Origin: Mesonia aquimarina
GTDB lineage: Bacteria > Bacteroidota > Bacteroidia > Flavobacteriales > Flavobacteriaceae
Assembly: GCF_003667275.1 (NCBI RefSeq)
Contig: NZ_RCNV01000001.1
Location: 496,001-560,000 of the forward strand
Length of the DNA: 64,000 nt
Direction of reading: 5' to 3'
Shown: positions 1 through 9,136 of the stretch, piece after piece
How positions within the stretch are numbered: the stretch's first letter is position 1
Layout of the letters: every line of letters begins with the position of its first letter
The notes under the pieces: model-generated
The model's database searches: none
The model's input: only the letters and a program-made list of their open reading frames with translations
What the model was told of the DNA's origin: nothing
Position numbers and translations under genes: made by a program

Positions 1-2130
1 GCAGTTTTAGTTTTTTTTCAGATAAAAGCGCAAGAAATAGATTCGTTACGTCAAGATTCGTTGCAATATAACTCCCTTCAAAAAGTAGTTTTAACAGGAC
101 AATACAATCGGCAATCTGTAGATAAATCTGTATTTGAGGTTGAAGTGCTTTCGCAAAAAGACATACAAATGTTGGCGGCTAACAACCTTTCTGATGTTCT
201 AAATCAAACCTTGAATATGAATATTATTCCGCAAGCCGGAGAAGGAAGATCAGGAATTCGGCAATTTGGTTTTAATTCAGAATATGTAAAAATTTTAGTT
301 GACAACGTTCCTATTGTAGGCGATGAAGGTTACGGAAACGCTATAGACATCAGCCAAATAAATCTCGATGATATCGAGCAAATTGAAATTATTGAAGGTT
401 CTATGGGTGTTCAATATGGAGCTAATGCCGTTACCGGTGTAATTAATATTATCACCAAAAAAAGTGGAAAACATGATTGGCAAATCACACCTTTTATTCA
501 AGAAGAAACTATTGGTGATGAATACAGTTGGTTTGATGAAGGTCGCCATATTCAATCTATAAAAATCGGTCATAATTTTTCTGATAAAATTTATGGTAAT
601 ATACTTTTCACTCGCAATGATTTCCAAGGTTTTCTAAATGAAAAAAAAGGAATAAGTTATTATAATCCTAGTCCCGAAATGGAAAACGATAGCTTAAGAG
701 GTTATGAATGGTTGCCTAAAGAGCAAAACAACGTAAAAGCGCTTTTAAATTATAACGATAACAAAAATTTTAAAGCCTTTTATAAATTTGAATATTTTAA
801 TGAAGTAACCAATAAATACGCTAATAATGTAAATTTTAATTACAATCCTTCTACAGAAACTGTAAATCCTACTGCAAATGATGAAGTTTTTACCTCAGAA
901 CGTTTTTATCATCATTTAAATACTTCCGGTAAAATTAAGCAGCAAGTAAATTTTAATATTTCTGCGGCTTATCAAGAACAGATAAAAAATTATAAAGGCT
1001 ATAGTTACCGACTAAAAACAGAAGAAAAAACCAAGTTAGAAGATTACGATTTTAATACAAGAAAAGGCTTTTTCTCGCGGGGAACCTTCAATAACTTTTT
1101 TACTTCAAAAAAAGTAAATGTAGAGTTAGGTTACGAAACTACTATCGATGCAGGAACTGCAAGCGATTTGTCACCTCAAAACATAGAGCAACGCACAAAA
1201 AATAGACAATTAAATTCCTATAGCTTTTTTGTCTCTTCAGAAATAGAAGCTTCAGATAGGCTTTCCATTAGGCCTGGAACTCGTGTAATCGCTACTTCAC
1301 ATTTTAATCCGGCTTATGCGTTTTCGGTAAGTGCAAAATATAGGTTTAAAAATAATTATCAGCTTCGATTAATTGGCGGCTCAGCTCCTAAAATTCCAAA
1401 TTTCGAGCAACTTTACTTCTACATGGTAGATTCTAATCATAATATTCAAGGAGATGAAAATTTAAATCCAGAATATGGTAGGTCTATTTTTCTTCACTTT
1501 AAAAAGAATTTCTGGGGAAAAGATTATGAGTTAAAATTTACTCCAAAATTATCGGCATGGTTTCTTGACGTTCAAGATAAAATTGACTTAGTAATTGTAC
1601 AAAACAATCCGCTAGTTTATCAATATAGCAATATAGATTTACACAGAACAATGGGGGTTTCTTTACGAAACTCTATAAGCTACAAACAATTTAGAGCAAC
1701 TGCAGGAATTGCGCTTAGTGGTGAATCAAAGGTTTTAGAAAGTGCGGGGATTTATAATGATGATTATTTATACGCTGTTCAAGTAAATACAAACATCTCT
1801 TATGATATTCCTAAATGGAATACAACTTTCTCTACCTTTTTCAAATATAACGGTCCGCAACAACAATTTTTTAACGAGATAAATGAAGAAAATGAAACTA
1901 TTATAAAACGTGGCAAAGTTGCAGGCTATGGCTGGTTAAATGCTTCGGTAAGAAAAACATTTTTTAAAGATAATTTTGAAGTCACTTTAGGTGCAAGAAA
2001 CATGCTAGATATTACACGAGTAAACACTTCTGTAATTGGTGGCGGCGCGCATGAAACTTCAACCGGTAACCAATTATTGGGTTACGGTAGATCATATTTT
2101 CTAAAACTATTGTACAACCTTAATTTTTAA
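1..2130 (+). CDS. TonB-dependent outer-membrane receptor (haem/HmuR-like), 5' end outside window
   Basis: Outer-membrane active transporter, probably for haem, energised by TonB. The frame is open from the left edge, and the first residues (AVLVFFQIKAQEIDSL) look like the end of a signal peptide, so the true start lies just outside the window. A plug domain follows (about codons 35-155), with the typical run VLVDNVPIVGDE, DIEQIEIIEG, YGANAVTGVINIITKK. The rest is a beta-barrel ending in an aromatic C-terminus (LLYNLNF). The next two genes encode HmuY-like proteins, which supports haem as the substrate. The substrate is inferred from context; the receptor family is clear. Confidence 0.9.
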   Translation, partial: AVLVFFQIKAQEIDSLRQDSLQYNSLQKVVLTGQYNRQSVDKSVFEVEVLSQKDIQMLAANNLSDVLNQTLNMNIIPQAGEGRSGIRQFGFNSEYVKILVDNVPIVGDEGYGNAIDISQINLDDIEQIEIIEGSMGVQYGANAVTGVINIITKKSGKHDWQITPFIQEETIGDEYSWFDEGRHIQSIKIGHNFSDKIYGNILFTRNDFQGFLNEKKGISYYNPSPEMENDSLRGYEWLPKEQNNVKALLNYNDNKNFKAFYKFEYFNEVTNKYANNVNFNYNPSTETVNPTANDEVFTSERFYHHLNTSGKIKQQVNFNISAAYQEQIKNYKGYSYRLKTEEKTKLEDYDFNTRKGFFSRGTFNNFFTSKKVNVELGYETTIDAGTASDLSPQNIEQRTKNRQLNSYSFFVSSEIEASDRLSIRPGTRVIATSHFNPAYAFSVSAKYRFKNNYQLRLIGGSAPKIPNFEQLYFYMVDSNHNIQGDENLNPEYGRSIFLHFKKNFWGKDYELKFTPKLSAWFLDVQDKIDLVIVQNNPLVYQYSNIDLHRTMGVSLRNSISYKQFRATAGIALSGESKVLESAGIYNDDYLYAVQVNTNISYDIPKWNTTFSTFFKYNGPQQQFFNEINEENETIIKRGKVAGYGWLNASVRKTFFKDNFEVTLGARNMLDITRVNTSVIGGGAHETSTGNQLLGYGRSYFLKLLYNLNF

Positions 2131-2134
2131 TACT

Positions 2135-3541
2135 ATGAAAAAACAACTTAAAAACTTAAGTATATTCATCTTTTTATCGCTTGTATTAATTTCTTGCACT
2201 GAAGATGATTCGGTAAGTCGAGAAGATTTTATCGTAGCTTTTGAAAATCCTTCAGAAAACTTTTCGGCAGAAGTAAACGAAATCAATATAACTATTGTAT
2301 TTGCAAGTGCGGCACCAGAAAATGGGAAAATTACCGTCACTTATAATTTAAACAATGTAGAAGAAAATCAGTTTTCTACAAATCCAACAATTACCGAAGG
2401 AACTATTGTAGTTCCCTTTTCAGCAAATAGTGAACAAACTTCTTTCAGCATCACTAAAGAAAATGCAAATATTTCAGCTGAAGATCCATTTATTGAATTT
2501 TCAATCTCAGAAGTAAGTCTTGAAAATTCATTTCCTCAGGGAAATATTTCAACCAAGGTCAATTTTGCAGAAGCTGCTTCACTAGGTGGAAGCATTTCTC
2601 CTGAAATCGGCGGTCCTAACGAAGGAAACCAAGTTTATGTAGATTTAAGTGGAAAAACTACTACTGAAGTATTCCGTGAAAAATGGGATTTAGGTTTTTT
2701 TTCTGGTGAAGAATTTCGTGTAAAGTTAAACGCTTCGCTTTTTATGATGGCTGCATCGTTAGGAAATGTAGAATTTGATGAAGTGAATGAAACAAATGTT
2801 GAAAGCTTGCAAGGGCAAATGGCTTTTCTCGTTCCGGGATCTGATGAATATGTAGATGCTCCTAGCGGAAATATTAACGAAACCGCTATTGATGAAATTT
2901 CAATTACTGAAGATGAAAATAACGTTTACCTTTTAAAACTCGGTAATAAAGTAGGAACCGAAACTCCCGAAATCGGAAGTATTGCCGTAGCTGGAGAAGC
3001 TCGTGGCTGGAAGAAAATTCAGATTTTACGAGATAACAACGAATACGTTCTACGTTATGCCGATTTAAATTCTAACTCGTATCAAGAAATAACAATCCCC
3101 AAAACACCAAGCCATAATTTTACGTTTTTCAGTTTTAATACAGAAAATATAGTAACAGTTGAACCACAAAAACAAAATTGGGATTTAAACTTCACCGTTT
3201 TTACCGAAGTTTTAGATCTCCCCGAGGGTGGTTTTGGCGCATACGGGTTTTCAGATTATGTAAGCACAAATACCTTAGCAAATGTTGAAGCTTATCAAGT
3301 AAACACTTCAGAAATTTCTTATCAAGATTTTTCAACTTCAACCATACTAGAAGAAAAATTTGAATTAGACCAGCGTGTTATTGGCGCAAATTGGCGTGAT
3401 GTTTTTTCCGGTATGTATACCGATCGGTTTTACATTATAAAAGATACTGAAGGGAATTTTTATAAACTAAGATTTACCGCTTTCCTCAACGAAAATGGGG
3501 TACGCGGTTATCCTTCTTTTGAATATGAACTTTTAAATTAA
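2135..3541 (+). CDS. HmuY family haem-binding lipoprotein
   Basis: Predicted surface or periplasmic lipoprotein of 468 residues that would bind haem and pass it to the upstream TonB receptor. It has a lipoprotein signal (LSLVLISC, lipidated Cys near residue 21), an N-terminal beta-sandwich-like segment (about 25-145), then HmuY-type modules recognisable by the repeated pattern REKWDLGFFSGEEFRVKLN and KQNWDLNFTVF, and the ending YKLRFTAFLNENGVRGYP. It starts four bases after the receptor stop, so the two are co-transcribed. Axial haem ligands were not identified. Confidence 0.82.
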   Translation: MKKQLKNLSIFIFLSLVLISCTEDDSVSREDFIVAFENPSENFSAEVNEINITIVFASAAPENGKITVTYNLNNVEENQFSTNPTITEGTIVVPFSANSEQTSFSITKENANISAEDPFIEFSISEVSLENSFPQGNISTKVNFAEAASLGGSISPEIGGPNEGNQVYVDLSGKTTTEVFREKWDLGFFSGEEFRVKLNASLFMMAASLGNVEFDEVNETNVESLQGQMAFLVPGSDEYVDAPSGNINETAIDEISITEDENNVYLLKLGNKVGTETPEIGSIAVAGEARGWKKIQILRDNNEYVLRYADLNSNSYQEITIPKTPSHNFTFFSFNTENIVTVEPQKQNWDLNFTVFTEVLDLPEGGFGAYGFSDYVSTNTLANVEAYQVNTSEISYQDFSTSTILEEKFELDQRVIGANWRDVFSGMYTDRFYIIKDTEGNFYKLRFTAFLNENGVRGYPSFEYELLN

Positions 3542-3566
3542 TTAAACAACCATAAATATTTTAATC

Positions 3567-4802
3567 ATGAAAAAAATAAGTATTTTATTTATTCTATGCG
3601 GAATTTTTATAGCAAACGCACAAGAAACTACCGTAAACCTGAGCCTTCAATCCAATTATTCAGACGAGGTTTATTATAAAATTTCAACTGACCAAAGCGA
3701 AGCTTATACTGCTACAAACTGGGATTTGGCATTTTTAAGAATTGACAACATTAACAAAGCAATTCGTGTGAACGAAGGCAAAGGAATTGAAGTTTACGAA
3801 GCTTCCAATACTGCTTCAGATTGGGCAAGCATAGACGTAAACAATATTGCAAATTTTACGCAATTGCATAATAGTGATACCGATTGGGGAATCGGAGCAT
3901 TAGATAATGGTTCTGCAACATGGGGCTGGGGAGAATATAATATTAATGGTAATCATAAAGTTACCGGTACTATTATTTTTGTCTTAAAATATGCCGACGG
4001 TTCATTCAAAAAATTATTTATCGAAGAATATTTTGGCGCTTATACATTTAAATATGCAAGCTGGAATGAGACAAATTCTAGCTGGGAAAATGAAACTACA
4101 ACTACCGTATCCAACTCATCTAATCCAAACCAAATTTTCAATTATTACAATTTAGAAACCGATAGCGAAGTGATTGCTTCTCCCGCAACAGAAGATTGGG
4201 ATCTCGTTTTTAAAAAATATAGCACCGATGTTGGCGGCGGAATGATGTACACGGTTACTGGCGTACTTCATCATCCAAACTTAACTGTTGCTGAAAATAT
4301 TGAACCCAACGGAAATGGAGATACCAGCAACCTATCGTATTCAACAGACATTAATACAATTGGCTACGATTGGAAAAGTTTTAACGGAAGTGCTTACGAT
4401 CTTGATCCTGAATTATTCTACTATGTAAAATATGCCGACGGAACAATCTATCGCTTGCATTTTACAGATTTTGAAGGTGGTTCTACAGGAAACCTAAGTT
4501 TTACGACCGAAGATGTAACCAACGCATTATCAACCACTGTTTTTGATGCTGAAAATTCGTTCAGTATTTATCCAAATCCTTCAACTGACAAAAAGATTAC
4601 ACTTTTATACGAAAATAATTCAGCTGAAAATACGCAAGTAGCAATTTATGATATGAGCGGTAAGAAAGTATTTCAACAAAAATTAGCACCAAACGGATTC
4701 TATAATAAAGAAATAAATTTAGCCTCATTAGAATCAGGAGCTTATATTTTAAAGTATGCCACAGGAAATTTTACAACCACCAAAAAGTTAATTTTGAATT
4801 AA
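3567..4802 (+). CDS. HmuY-like protein with T9SS C-terminal sorting domain
   Basis: Secreted protein of 411 residues with a signal peptide (MKKISILFILCGIFIANA), two HmuY-like stretches (TNWDLAFLRIDN near residue 50, EDWDLVFKKYSTD near 210, and YVKYADGTIYRLHFTDFE), and a type IX secretion tail from about residue 335 (FSIYPNPSTDKKI, ending YATGNFTTTKKLILN). It is the third gene of the haem operon, 25 bases after the previous one. The tail implies export across the outer membrane and attachment or release at the surface. It may be a haemophore acting ahead of the lipoprotein, which is inference from domain content. Confidence 0.8.
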   Translation: MKKISILFILCGIFIANAQETTVNLSLQSNYSDEVYYKISTDQSEAYTATNWDLAFLRIDNINKAIRVNEGKGIEVYEASNTASDWASIDVNNIANFTQLHNSDTDWGIGALDNGSATWGWGEYNINGNHKVTGTIIFVLKYADGSFKKLFIEEYFGAYTFKYASWNETNSSWENETTTTVSNSSNPNQIFNYYNLETDSEVIASPATEDWDLVFKKYSTDVGGGMMYTVTGVLHHPNLTVAENIEPNGNGDTSNLSYSTDINTIGYDWKSFNGSAYDLDPELFYYVKYADGTIYRLHFTDFEGGSTGNLSFTTEDVTNALSTTVFDAENSFSIYPNPSTDKKITLLYENNSAENTQVAIYDMSGKKVFQQKLAPNGFYNKEINLASLESGAYILKYATGNFTTTKKLILN

Positions 4803-4825
4803 GATTTAGGTAACCTGATTGTGAT

Positions 4826-4860
4826 AAACGTTTGACAAATTTTGTCAGCCGTTTTTTTTT
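4826..4860 (+). terminator. Rho-independent terminator of the haem operon
   Basis: Perfect inner stem TGACAAA/TTTGTCA (4833-4839 and 4841-4847), an outer AAACG/CGTTT pairing, then nine T residues. It lies 24 bases after the stop codon of the T9SS HmuY-like gene. Confidence 0.65.
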
Positions 4861-4876
4861 ACAATTATAATTTAAA

Positions 4877-4907
4877 TTGAATCGTAGTTTGTTCCTTCTT
4901 ATCTTTA
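4877..4907 (+). promoter_or_regulatory. Candidate flavobacterial promoter for the Cys-rich protein
   Basis: TTG at 4877-4879, a 20-base spacer, then TATCTTTA at 4900-4907. This is one mismatch from the Bacteroidota consensus TTG-N17-23-TAnnTTTG and lies 26 bases before the ATG. It follows a terminator, so an independent promoter is expected here. Confidence 0.45.
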
Positions 4908-4932
4908 AGTGTAATCTTAAAAATTTAAAGCT

Positions 4933-5175
4933 ATGAGTATTCGATTAGGAAACAGCTGTGTAAATTGTAAAAAATATAAAGATCACTTTTGTACATTACA
5001 CGATACCACAGTGGGCATGCAACATACTTGCGACAGTTTTTCAATGCGTGCAAAATTAAAAGATGATCCCAATTGTGTAACCTGTTCTCGTTTTATGAAC
5101 CCAACTTGTGCAAATCCAAAAAAAGCCGCACCGGGAATGTTATGCTCTCACTGGGCTCCACAAGAAGTTGCGTAA
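4933..5175 (+). CDS. Small Cys-rich protein with two tandem four-cysteine modules
   Basis: An 80-residue cytosolic protein (no signal peptide) with eight cysteines. Two modules repeat: C-x2-C-x7-C-x12-C at residues 9-33 and C-x2-C-x7-C-x11-C at 48-71, each with a hydrophobic/aromatic residue shortly after the last Cys (DSF, SHW). The regular spacing suggests two zinc-binding or other metal-binding knuckles made by internal duplication. It sits alone between the haem operon terminator and the convergent HMG-CoA lyase gene. Function not known; metal binding is inferred only from cysteine spacing. Confidence 0.8.
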   Translation: MSIRLGNSCVNCKKYKDHFCTLHDTTVGMQHTCDSFSMRAKLKDDPNCVTCSRFMNPTCANPKKAAPGMLCSHWAPQEVA

Positions 5176-6042
5176 TTAATGATATTGATTAAATATTTTT
5201 GAAGCTTCATTATAAGAAGATTCAAAACTGCCCATTTTAATAGGTGAGCTGACTTTTGCTGAATTAAAGTAAGAAACCATTTTTTCTGTCGGCATATTAC
5301 CGGTTAGTTCATCTTTTGCCATTGGGCAACCACCAAAACCTTGTATAGCACCATCATAACGTGTACAACCGGCTTTGTAAGCAGCATCAATTTTTTCATG
5401 CCAACTCGACGGTGTAGTATGCAAATGTGCGCCGAATTCAATTTCGGGATATGCGGGAATTAAATTAGAAAATAAATACGTAATCGTCTCAGGGTCTGAA
5501 GTTCCTACAGTGTCTGAAAGTGATAAAATTTTCACGCCCATTGCCGAAAGTTTCTCGGTCCACTCGCCTACAATTTCTACATTCCAAGGATCGCCATAAG
5601 GATTTCCAAATCCCATCGATAAATAAGCAACAACTTTTTTGTTGTATTTTTCGGCAATTTCTAAAATGTCTTTCAATAAGTCAACCGACTGTGCTATTGT
5701 TTTATGCGTGTTTCGCATCTGAAAGTTTTCCGAAATAGAAAATGGATAGCCTAAATAATCAATTTCGGGATGCTGTACAGCATCTTGAGCTCCTCGTAAA
5801 TTTGCTACGATTGCCAATAATTTACTGGAAGTTTTGCTTAGATCTAATTGCGCTAAAACTTCTTTTGTATCTGCCATTTGCGGAATGGCTTTAGGCGAAA
5901 CAAAACTCCCGAAATCTATGGTATCAAAACCACAGCGAAGTAAGGACTGGATGTATTGTACTTTTTTTTCTGTCGGAATAAAATCTTTGATTCCCTGCAT
6001 GGCATCACGCGGACACTCGATAAGTTTTATTGGCTCACTCAT
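5176..6042 (-). CDS. Hydroxymethylglutaryl-CoA lyase
   Basis: Cleaves HMG-CoA to acetoacetate and acetyl-CoA, the last step of leucine breakdown. TIM-barrel of the HMGL-like family: substrate-loop ECPRDAMQG near the N-terminus, metal-binding HLHTT, and the family signature GFGGCPMAKDELTGN with the catalytic Cys. Length of 288 residues is normal. I start at the ATG at 6042 rather than the in-frame TTG nine bases upstream, because the ATG gives the usual short leader before the catalytic motif. The stop abuts the convergent Cys-rich gene with no gap. LysE and pyrD lie upstream on the same strand. Confidence 0.9.
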   Translation of the reverse strand: MSEPIKLIECPRDAMQGIKDFIPTEKKVQYIQSLLRCGFDTIDFGSFVSPKAIPQMADTKEVLAQLDLSKTSSKLLAIVANLRGAQDAVQHPEIDYLGYPFSISENFQMRNTHKTIAQSVDLLKDILEIAEKYNKKVVAYLSMGFGNPYGDPWNVEIVGEWTEKLSAMGVKILSLSDTVGTSDPETITYLFSNLIPAYPEIEFGAHLHTTPSSWHEKIDAAYKAGCTRYDGAIQGFGGCPMAKDELTGNMPTEKMVSYFNSAKVSSPIKMGSFESSYNEASKIFNQYH

Positions 6043-6084
6043 AGATTTCAAAGATAAAAAAGAATATGGTGCGGTAAAAGCTTT

Positions 6085-6702
6085 TTAAACCAATATAAAA
6101 ACTGCAATCCCAATAAAAACGACAATTTGTAACCATTTTAAAAACAATCCTGATTTTGGATGTTTTTCAATATAGCTTTTTAAAGATCCTGCTAATAATG
6201 CGATGCTTCCAAAAACTATAAAGGAAACTAAAATAAAAAGTCCGCCTAAAATGAAAAACTGAATCGTTTCAGATAAATTTTCAGCAAATAAAAACCCTGG
6301 AAAAAGTGCTAAAAAAAATAAGGACACCTTCGGGTTTAACACATTCATGATAAAACCTTGCCGAAATAATTTTGCAATAGGTCTTGCTCGTAAATTTTTA
6401 GCTTCAAATTCAATTGAACCAGAAGATTTAAAAACTTTATAAGCTAAGAATAATAAGTAACCCGCTCCAAAAATTTTTAAGACGGTAAAAAGTATTTCAT
6501 TTTTTACAATCAATAACGAAACCCCGAATGCAATTAAAGAAGTATGAATTAAACAACCTGTCATTAAACCGGCAACTACTGCTAAGGCCGGTTTTTTACC
6601 AAAACGAATACTTTGTACCAACACAAAAATATTGTCGGGTCCCGGAGAAATTGCCAAAGCAAAAACCGCAAAACTAAATGATATTAAAATTTCTATATTC
6701 AA
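6085..6702 (-). CDS. LysE/RhtB family amino-acid exporter
   Basis: Inner-membrane exporter of 205 residues with about six hydrophobic segments and the family hallmark SPGPDN near residue 20, followed by GLMTGCLIHT and NVLNPKVSLFFLALFPGF. Substrate (a small amino acid or homoserine derivative) cannot be read from sequence. The only start compatible with the conserved N-terminus is TTG at 6702, two bases beyond the pyrD stop, so translation is probably coupled to pyrD. Confidence 0.88.
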   Translation of the reverse strand: MNIEILISFSFAVFALAISPGPDNIFVLVQSIRFGKKPALAVVAGLMTGCLIHTSLIAFGVSLLIVKNEILFTVLKIFGAGYLLFLAYKVFKSSGSIEFEAKNLRARPIAKLFRQGFIMNVLNPKVSLFFLALFPGFLFAENLSETIQFFILGGLFILVSFIVFGSIALLAGSLKSYIEKHPKSGLFLKWLQIVVFIGIAVFILV

Positions 6703-6704
6703 AA

Positions 6705-7724
6705 TTATTGATCCAAAATAGCCTGATTAATTTCTTTAATCAATTTTGGACCTTCATAAATAAAACCTGTATACAATTGCACTAAACTAGCGCCAGCTTC
6801 TAATTTTTCTAATGCATCTTCGGCTGAATGAATTCCGCCAACACCAATAATCGGAAATGCATGGTTACTATTTTCAGCTAAAAAACGAATCACTTCTGTA
6901 GAACGTTTGGTTAAAGGTTTTCCGCTTAACCCTCCGGTTTCTTCTTTATTTTCAGACTGTAAACCTTCACGAGAAATTGTTGTATTGGTTGCAATAACCC
7001 CGGCAATGTTGGTTTCATTTACAATCTCGATAATATCTAATAATTGTTCATCGGTTAAATCGGGAGCGATTTTTAGAAGAATTGGTTTTGCTTTTTTCTT
7101 TTCCGTGTTTAAATCTTGCAAAGTTTGCAATAATTCAGTCAGTGGTTTTTTATCTTGGAGTGCACGTAAATTTGGTGTGTTTGGTGAACTCACATTTACC
7201 ACAAAATAATCAACGTAGGGAAATAAAGCTTCAAAACAAATTTTGTAATCTTCTACAGCTTTTTCGTTTGGCGTAACTTTATTTTTACCAATATTTCCAC
7301 CGATTAAAACCTCTTCGTTATTTTTCTTTAAGCGCTCAACAGCCGCTTCTACTCCACCATTATTAAATCCCATCCGGTTAATAATCGCTTCATCTTCTTT
7401 TAAGCGGAATAATCTCTTTTTAGGATTTCCGGGTTGCGCTTTTGGTGTTAAGGTTCCTATTTCAACAAAGCCAAAACCTAACGCAGAAAGTTCTTTGTAG
7501 AGTTTTGCATCTTTATCAAAACCGGCTGCCAAACCAACGGGGTTTTTAAATTTTAATCCGAATACTTCTCTCTCCAACTTTTTGTCTTCTACCTGATATT
7601 TTTGTTTCAAAACAGTTAAAACTCCGGGAGTTTTTATCGCTTTTTGAAGAAATGAAAACGTAAAATAATGAACTTTTTCCGGATCAAATTTAAAAAGAAC
7701 CTTACGGATAAGAGATTTGTACAT
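6705..7724 (-). CDS. pyrD: Dihydroorotate dehydrogenase (quinone), class 2
   Basis: Oxidises dihydroorotate to orotate in pyrimidine synthesis and passes electrons to menaquinone at the inner membrane. The 339 residues include the class 2 amphipathic N-terminal extension (residues 1-45), FMN-binding [38 protein letters not shown], catalytic serine loop [11 protein letters not shown], and the C-terminal [19 protein letters not shown] phosphate site. It leads a minus-strand unit with lysE and the HMG-CoA lyase gene. A TATTTTTG -7 element reads on the minus strand at 7741-7748, 17 bases before the ATG. Confidence 0.96.
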   Translation of the reverse strand: MYKSLIRKVLFKFDPEKVHYFTFSFLQKAIKTPGVLTVLKQKYQVEDKKLEREVFGLKFKNPVGLAAGFDKDAKLYKELSALGFGFVEIGTLTPKAQPGNPKKRLFRLKEDEAIINRMGFNNGGVEAAVERLKKNNEEVLIGGNIGKNKVTPNEKAVEDYKICFEALFPYVDYFVVNVSSPNTPNLRALQDKKPLTELLQTLQDLNTEKKKAKPILLKIAPDLTDEQLLDIIEIVNETNIAGVIATNTTISREGLQSENKEETGGLSGKPLTKRSTEVIRFLAENSNHAFPIIGVGGIHSAEDALEKLEAGASLVQLYTGFIYEGPKLIKEINQAILDQ

Positions 7725-7788
7725 GCCAATTTAGTTTTGGCAAAAATACTTTAAAATAAAAAAACCTACTACTATAATCAGAAAGACT

Positions 7789-7818
7789 TTGCAACTGCTT
7801 TTCTTATCCGTATTTTTG
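7789..7818 (+). promoter_or_regulatory. Flavobacterial sigma-A promoter of pepT
   Basis: TTG at 7789-7791, a 19-base spacer and TATTTTTG at 7811-7818, an exact match to the Bacteroidota consensus TTG-N19-TAnnTTTG. The pepT ATG is 16 bases downstream, giving a very short leader. Confidence 0.7.
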
Positions 7819-7834
7819 AAAAAAATTAAAAAAA

Positions 7835-9079
7835 ATGATCGATAAAAAACATATCATCAATAGGTTTACAAGTTATGTTACTATTGATACCGAAAGTGAT
7901 CCGAAAAGTGAAAGTACACCAAGTACCGAAAAACAGTGGGATTTAGCCAACAAACTAGCCGAAGAATTAAAACAATTAGGCTTGGCTGATGTTAGCATAG
8001 ACAAGCACGCTTATGTTATGGCTACTATTCCTTCAAACGTAGATCACGATGTTCCTGCAATTGGTTTTGTTTCGCATTTTGACACTTCTCCAGATTTCAC
8101 CGGGAAAAATATTAATCCGCAAATCGTTGAAAAATATGATGGAAAAGATATTGTTTTAAATAAAGAAAAAAACATTGTGCTTTCTCCAGATTATTTTGAA
8201 GATTTATTGCAATACAAAGGGCAAACCCTAATTACTACAGACGGAACAACCTTGTTAGGAGCAGATGACAAAGCCGGAATTACCGAAATTGTTTCCGCAG
8301 CAGAATATTTAATGCAACATCCCGAAATTAAACACGGTCCTATAAAAATTTGCTTTACACCCGATGAAGAAATTGGACGCGGTGCTCACAAGTTTGACGT
8401 AGAAAAATTTGGAGCAGAATGGGCATATACGATGGATGGAAGTCAAATTGGCGAACTAGAATACGAAAATTTTAATGCCGCATCTGCCGATATTAAAGTA
8501 CACGGAAAAATTGTACATCCCGGTTACGCCAAAGGAAAAATGGTAAACAGCATGTATATCGCGCAAGATTTTATCAATTCGTTACCGCGTTTAGAAACGC
8601 CAGAACATACCGAAGACCGACAAGGTTTTTTCCACCTTACCCAAATTGAAGGAAAAGTTGAAGAAACCAATATGCATTACATTATTCGCGATCACGACAA
8701 AGAACATTTTGAAGCACGCAAAAAAGTAATGCTTGATTTAGCAGCAGAAATTAATGGTCAGCACGATAAAGAAGTAATTGAAATTGAAATAAAAGACCAA
8801 TACTTTAATATGCGCGAAAAAGTTGAACCCGTAATACATATTGTAGACATTGCCGAAGAAGCTATGAAAGCGGTAGATGTAAAACCATATATTAAACCAA
8901 TTCGTGGTGGCACCGATGGCTCGCAACTTTCGTATATGGGTTTACCTTGCCCAAACATTTTTGCGGGCGGTCATAATTTTCACGGGCGTTATGAATATGT
9001 TCCGGTAGAAAGTATGATAAAAGCTACTGAAGTAATTGTAAAAATTGCAGAGCTTACGGCTAAAAAATATCAAGATTAA
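7835..9079 (+). CDS. pepT: Peptidase T (tripeptide aminopeptidase)
   Basis: Dinuclear zinc exopeptidase of the M20B family that removes the N-terminal residue of tripeptides in the cytosol. Length of 414 residues is standard. Visible motifs: [12 protein letters not shown] (first metal His/Asp), [15 protein letters not shown] (bridging Asp), [16 protein letters not shown] (catalytic Glu pair), the dimerisation insert after residue 205, and [10 protein letters not shown] with [17 protein letters not shown] at the C-terminus. Single-gene unit with its own promoter and a strong terminator. Confidence 0.95.
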   Translation: MIDKKHIINRFTSYVTIDTESDPKSESTPSTEKQWDLANKLAEELKQLGLADVSIDKHAYVMATIPSNVDHDVPAIGFVSHFDTSPDFTGKNINPQIVEKYDGKDIVLNKEKNIVLSPDYFEDLLQYKGQTLITTDGTTLLGADDKAGITEIVSAAEYLMQHPEIKHGPIKICFTPDEEIGRGAHKFDVEKFGAEWAYTMDGSQIGELEYENFNAASADIKVHGKIVHPGYAKGKMVNSMYIAQDFINSLPRLETPEHTEDRQGFFHLTQIEGKVEETNMHYIIRDHDKEHFEARKKVMLDLAAEINGQHDKEVIEIEIKDQYFNMREKVEPVIHIVDIAEEAMKAVDVKPYIKPIRGGTDGSQLSYMGLPCPNIFAGGHNFHGRYEYVPVESMIKATEVIVKIAELTAKKYQD

Positions 9080-9103
9080 TTTTTAAAATTATAGTAAAGC
9101 AAG

Positions 9104-9136
9104 AAAGAGGCCGTCTAGAAAAACGGCCTCTTTTTT
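9104..9136. terminator. Bidirectional terminator between pepT and the convergent FG-GAP gene
   Basis: Perfect 11-bp stem AAAGAGGCCGT/ACGGCCTCTTT (9104-9114 and 9123-9133) with an 8-base loop, followed by T residues on the plus strand. It overlaps the stop region of the convergent gene and can serve both. Confidence 0.8.

Noticed and set aside
295-627. Minus-strand open frame inside the TonB receptor
   Set aside because: It has no recognisable domain and lies wholly opposite a well-supported coding region; the same applies to other antisense frames in the window.
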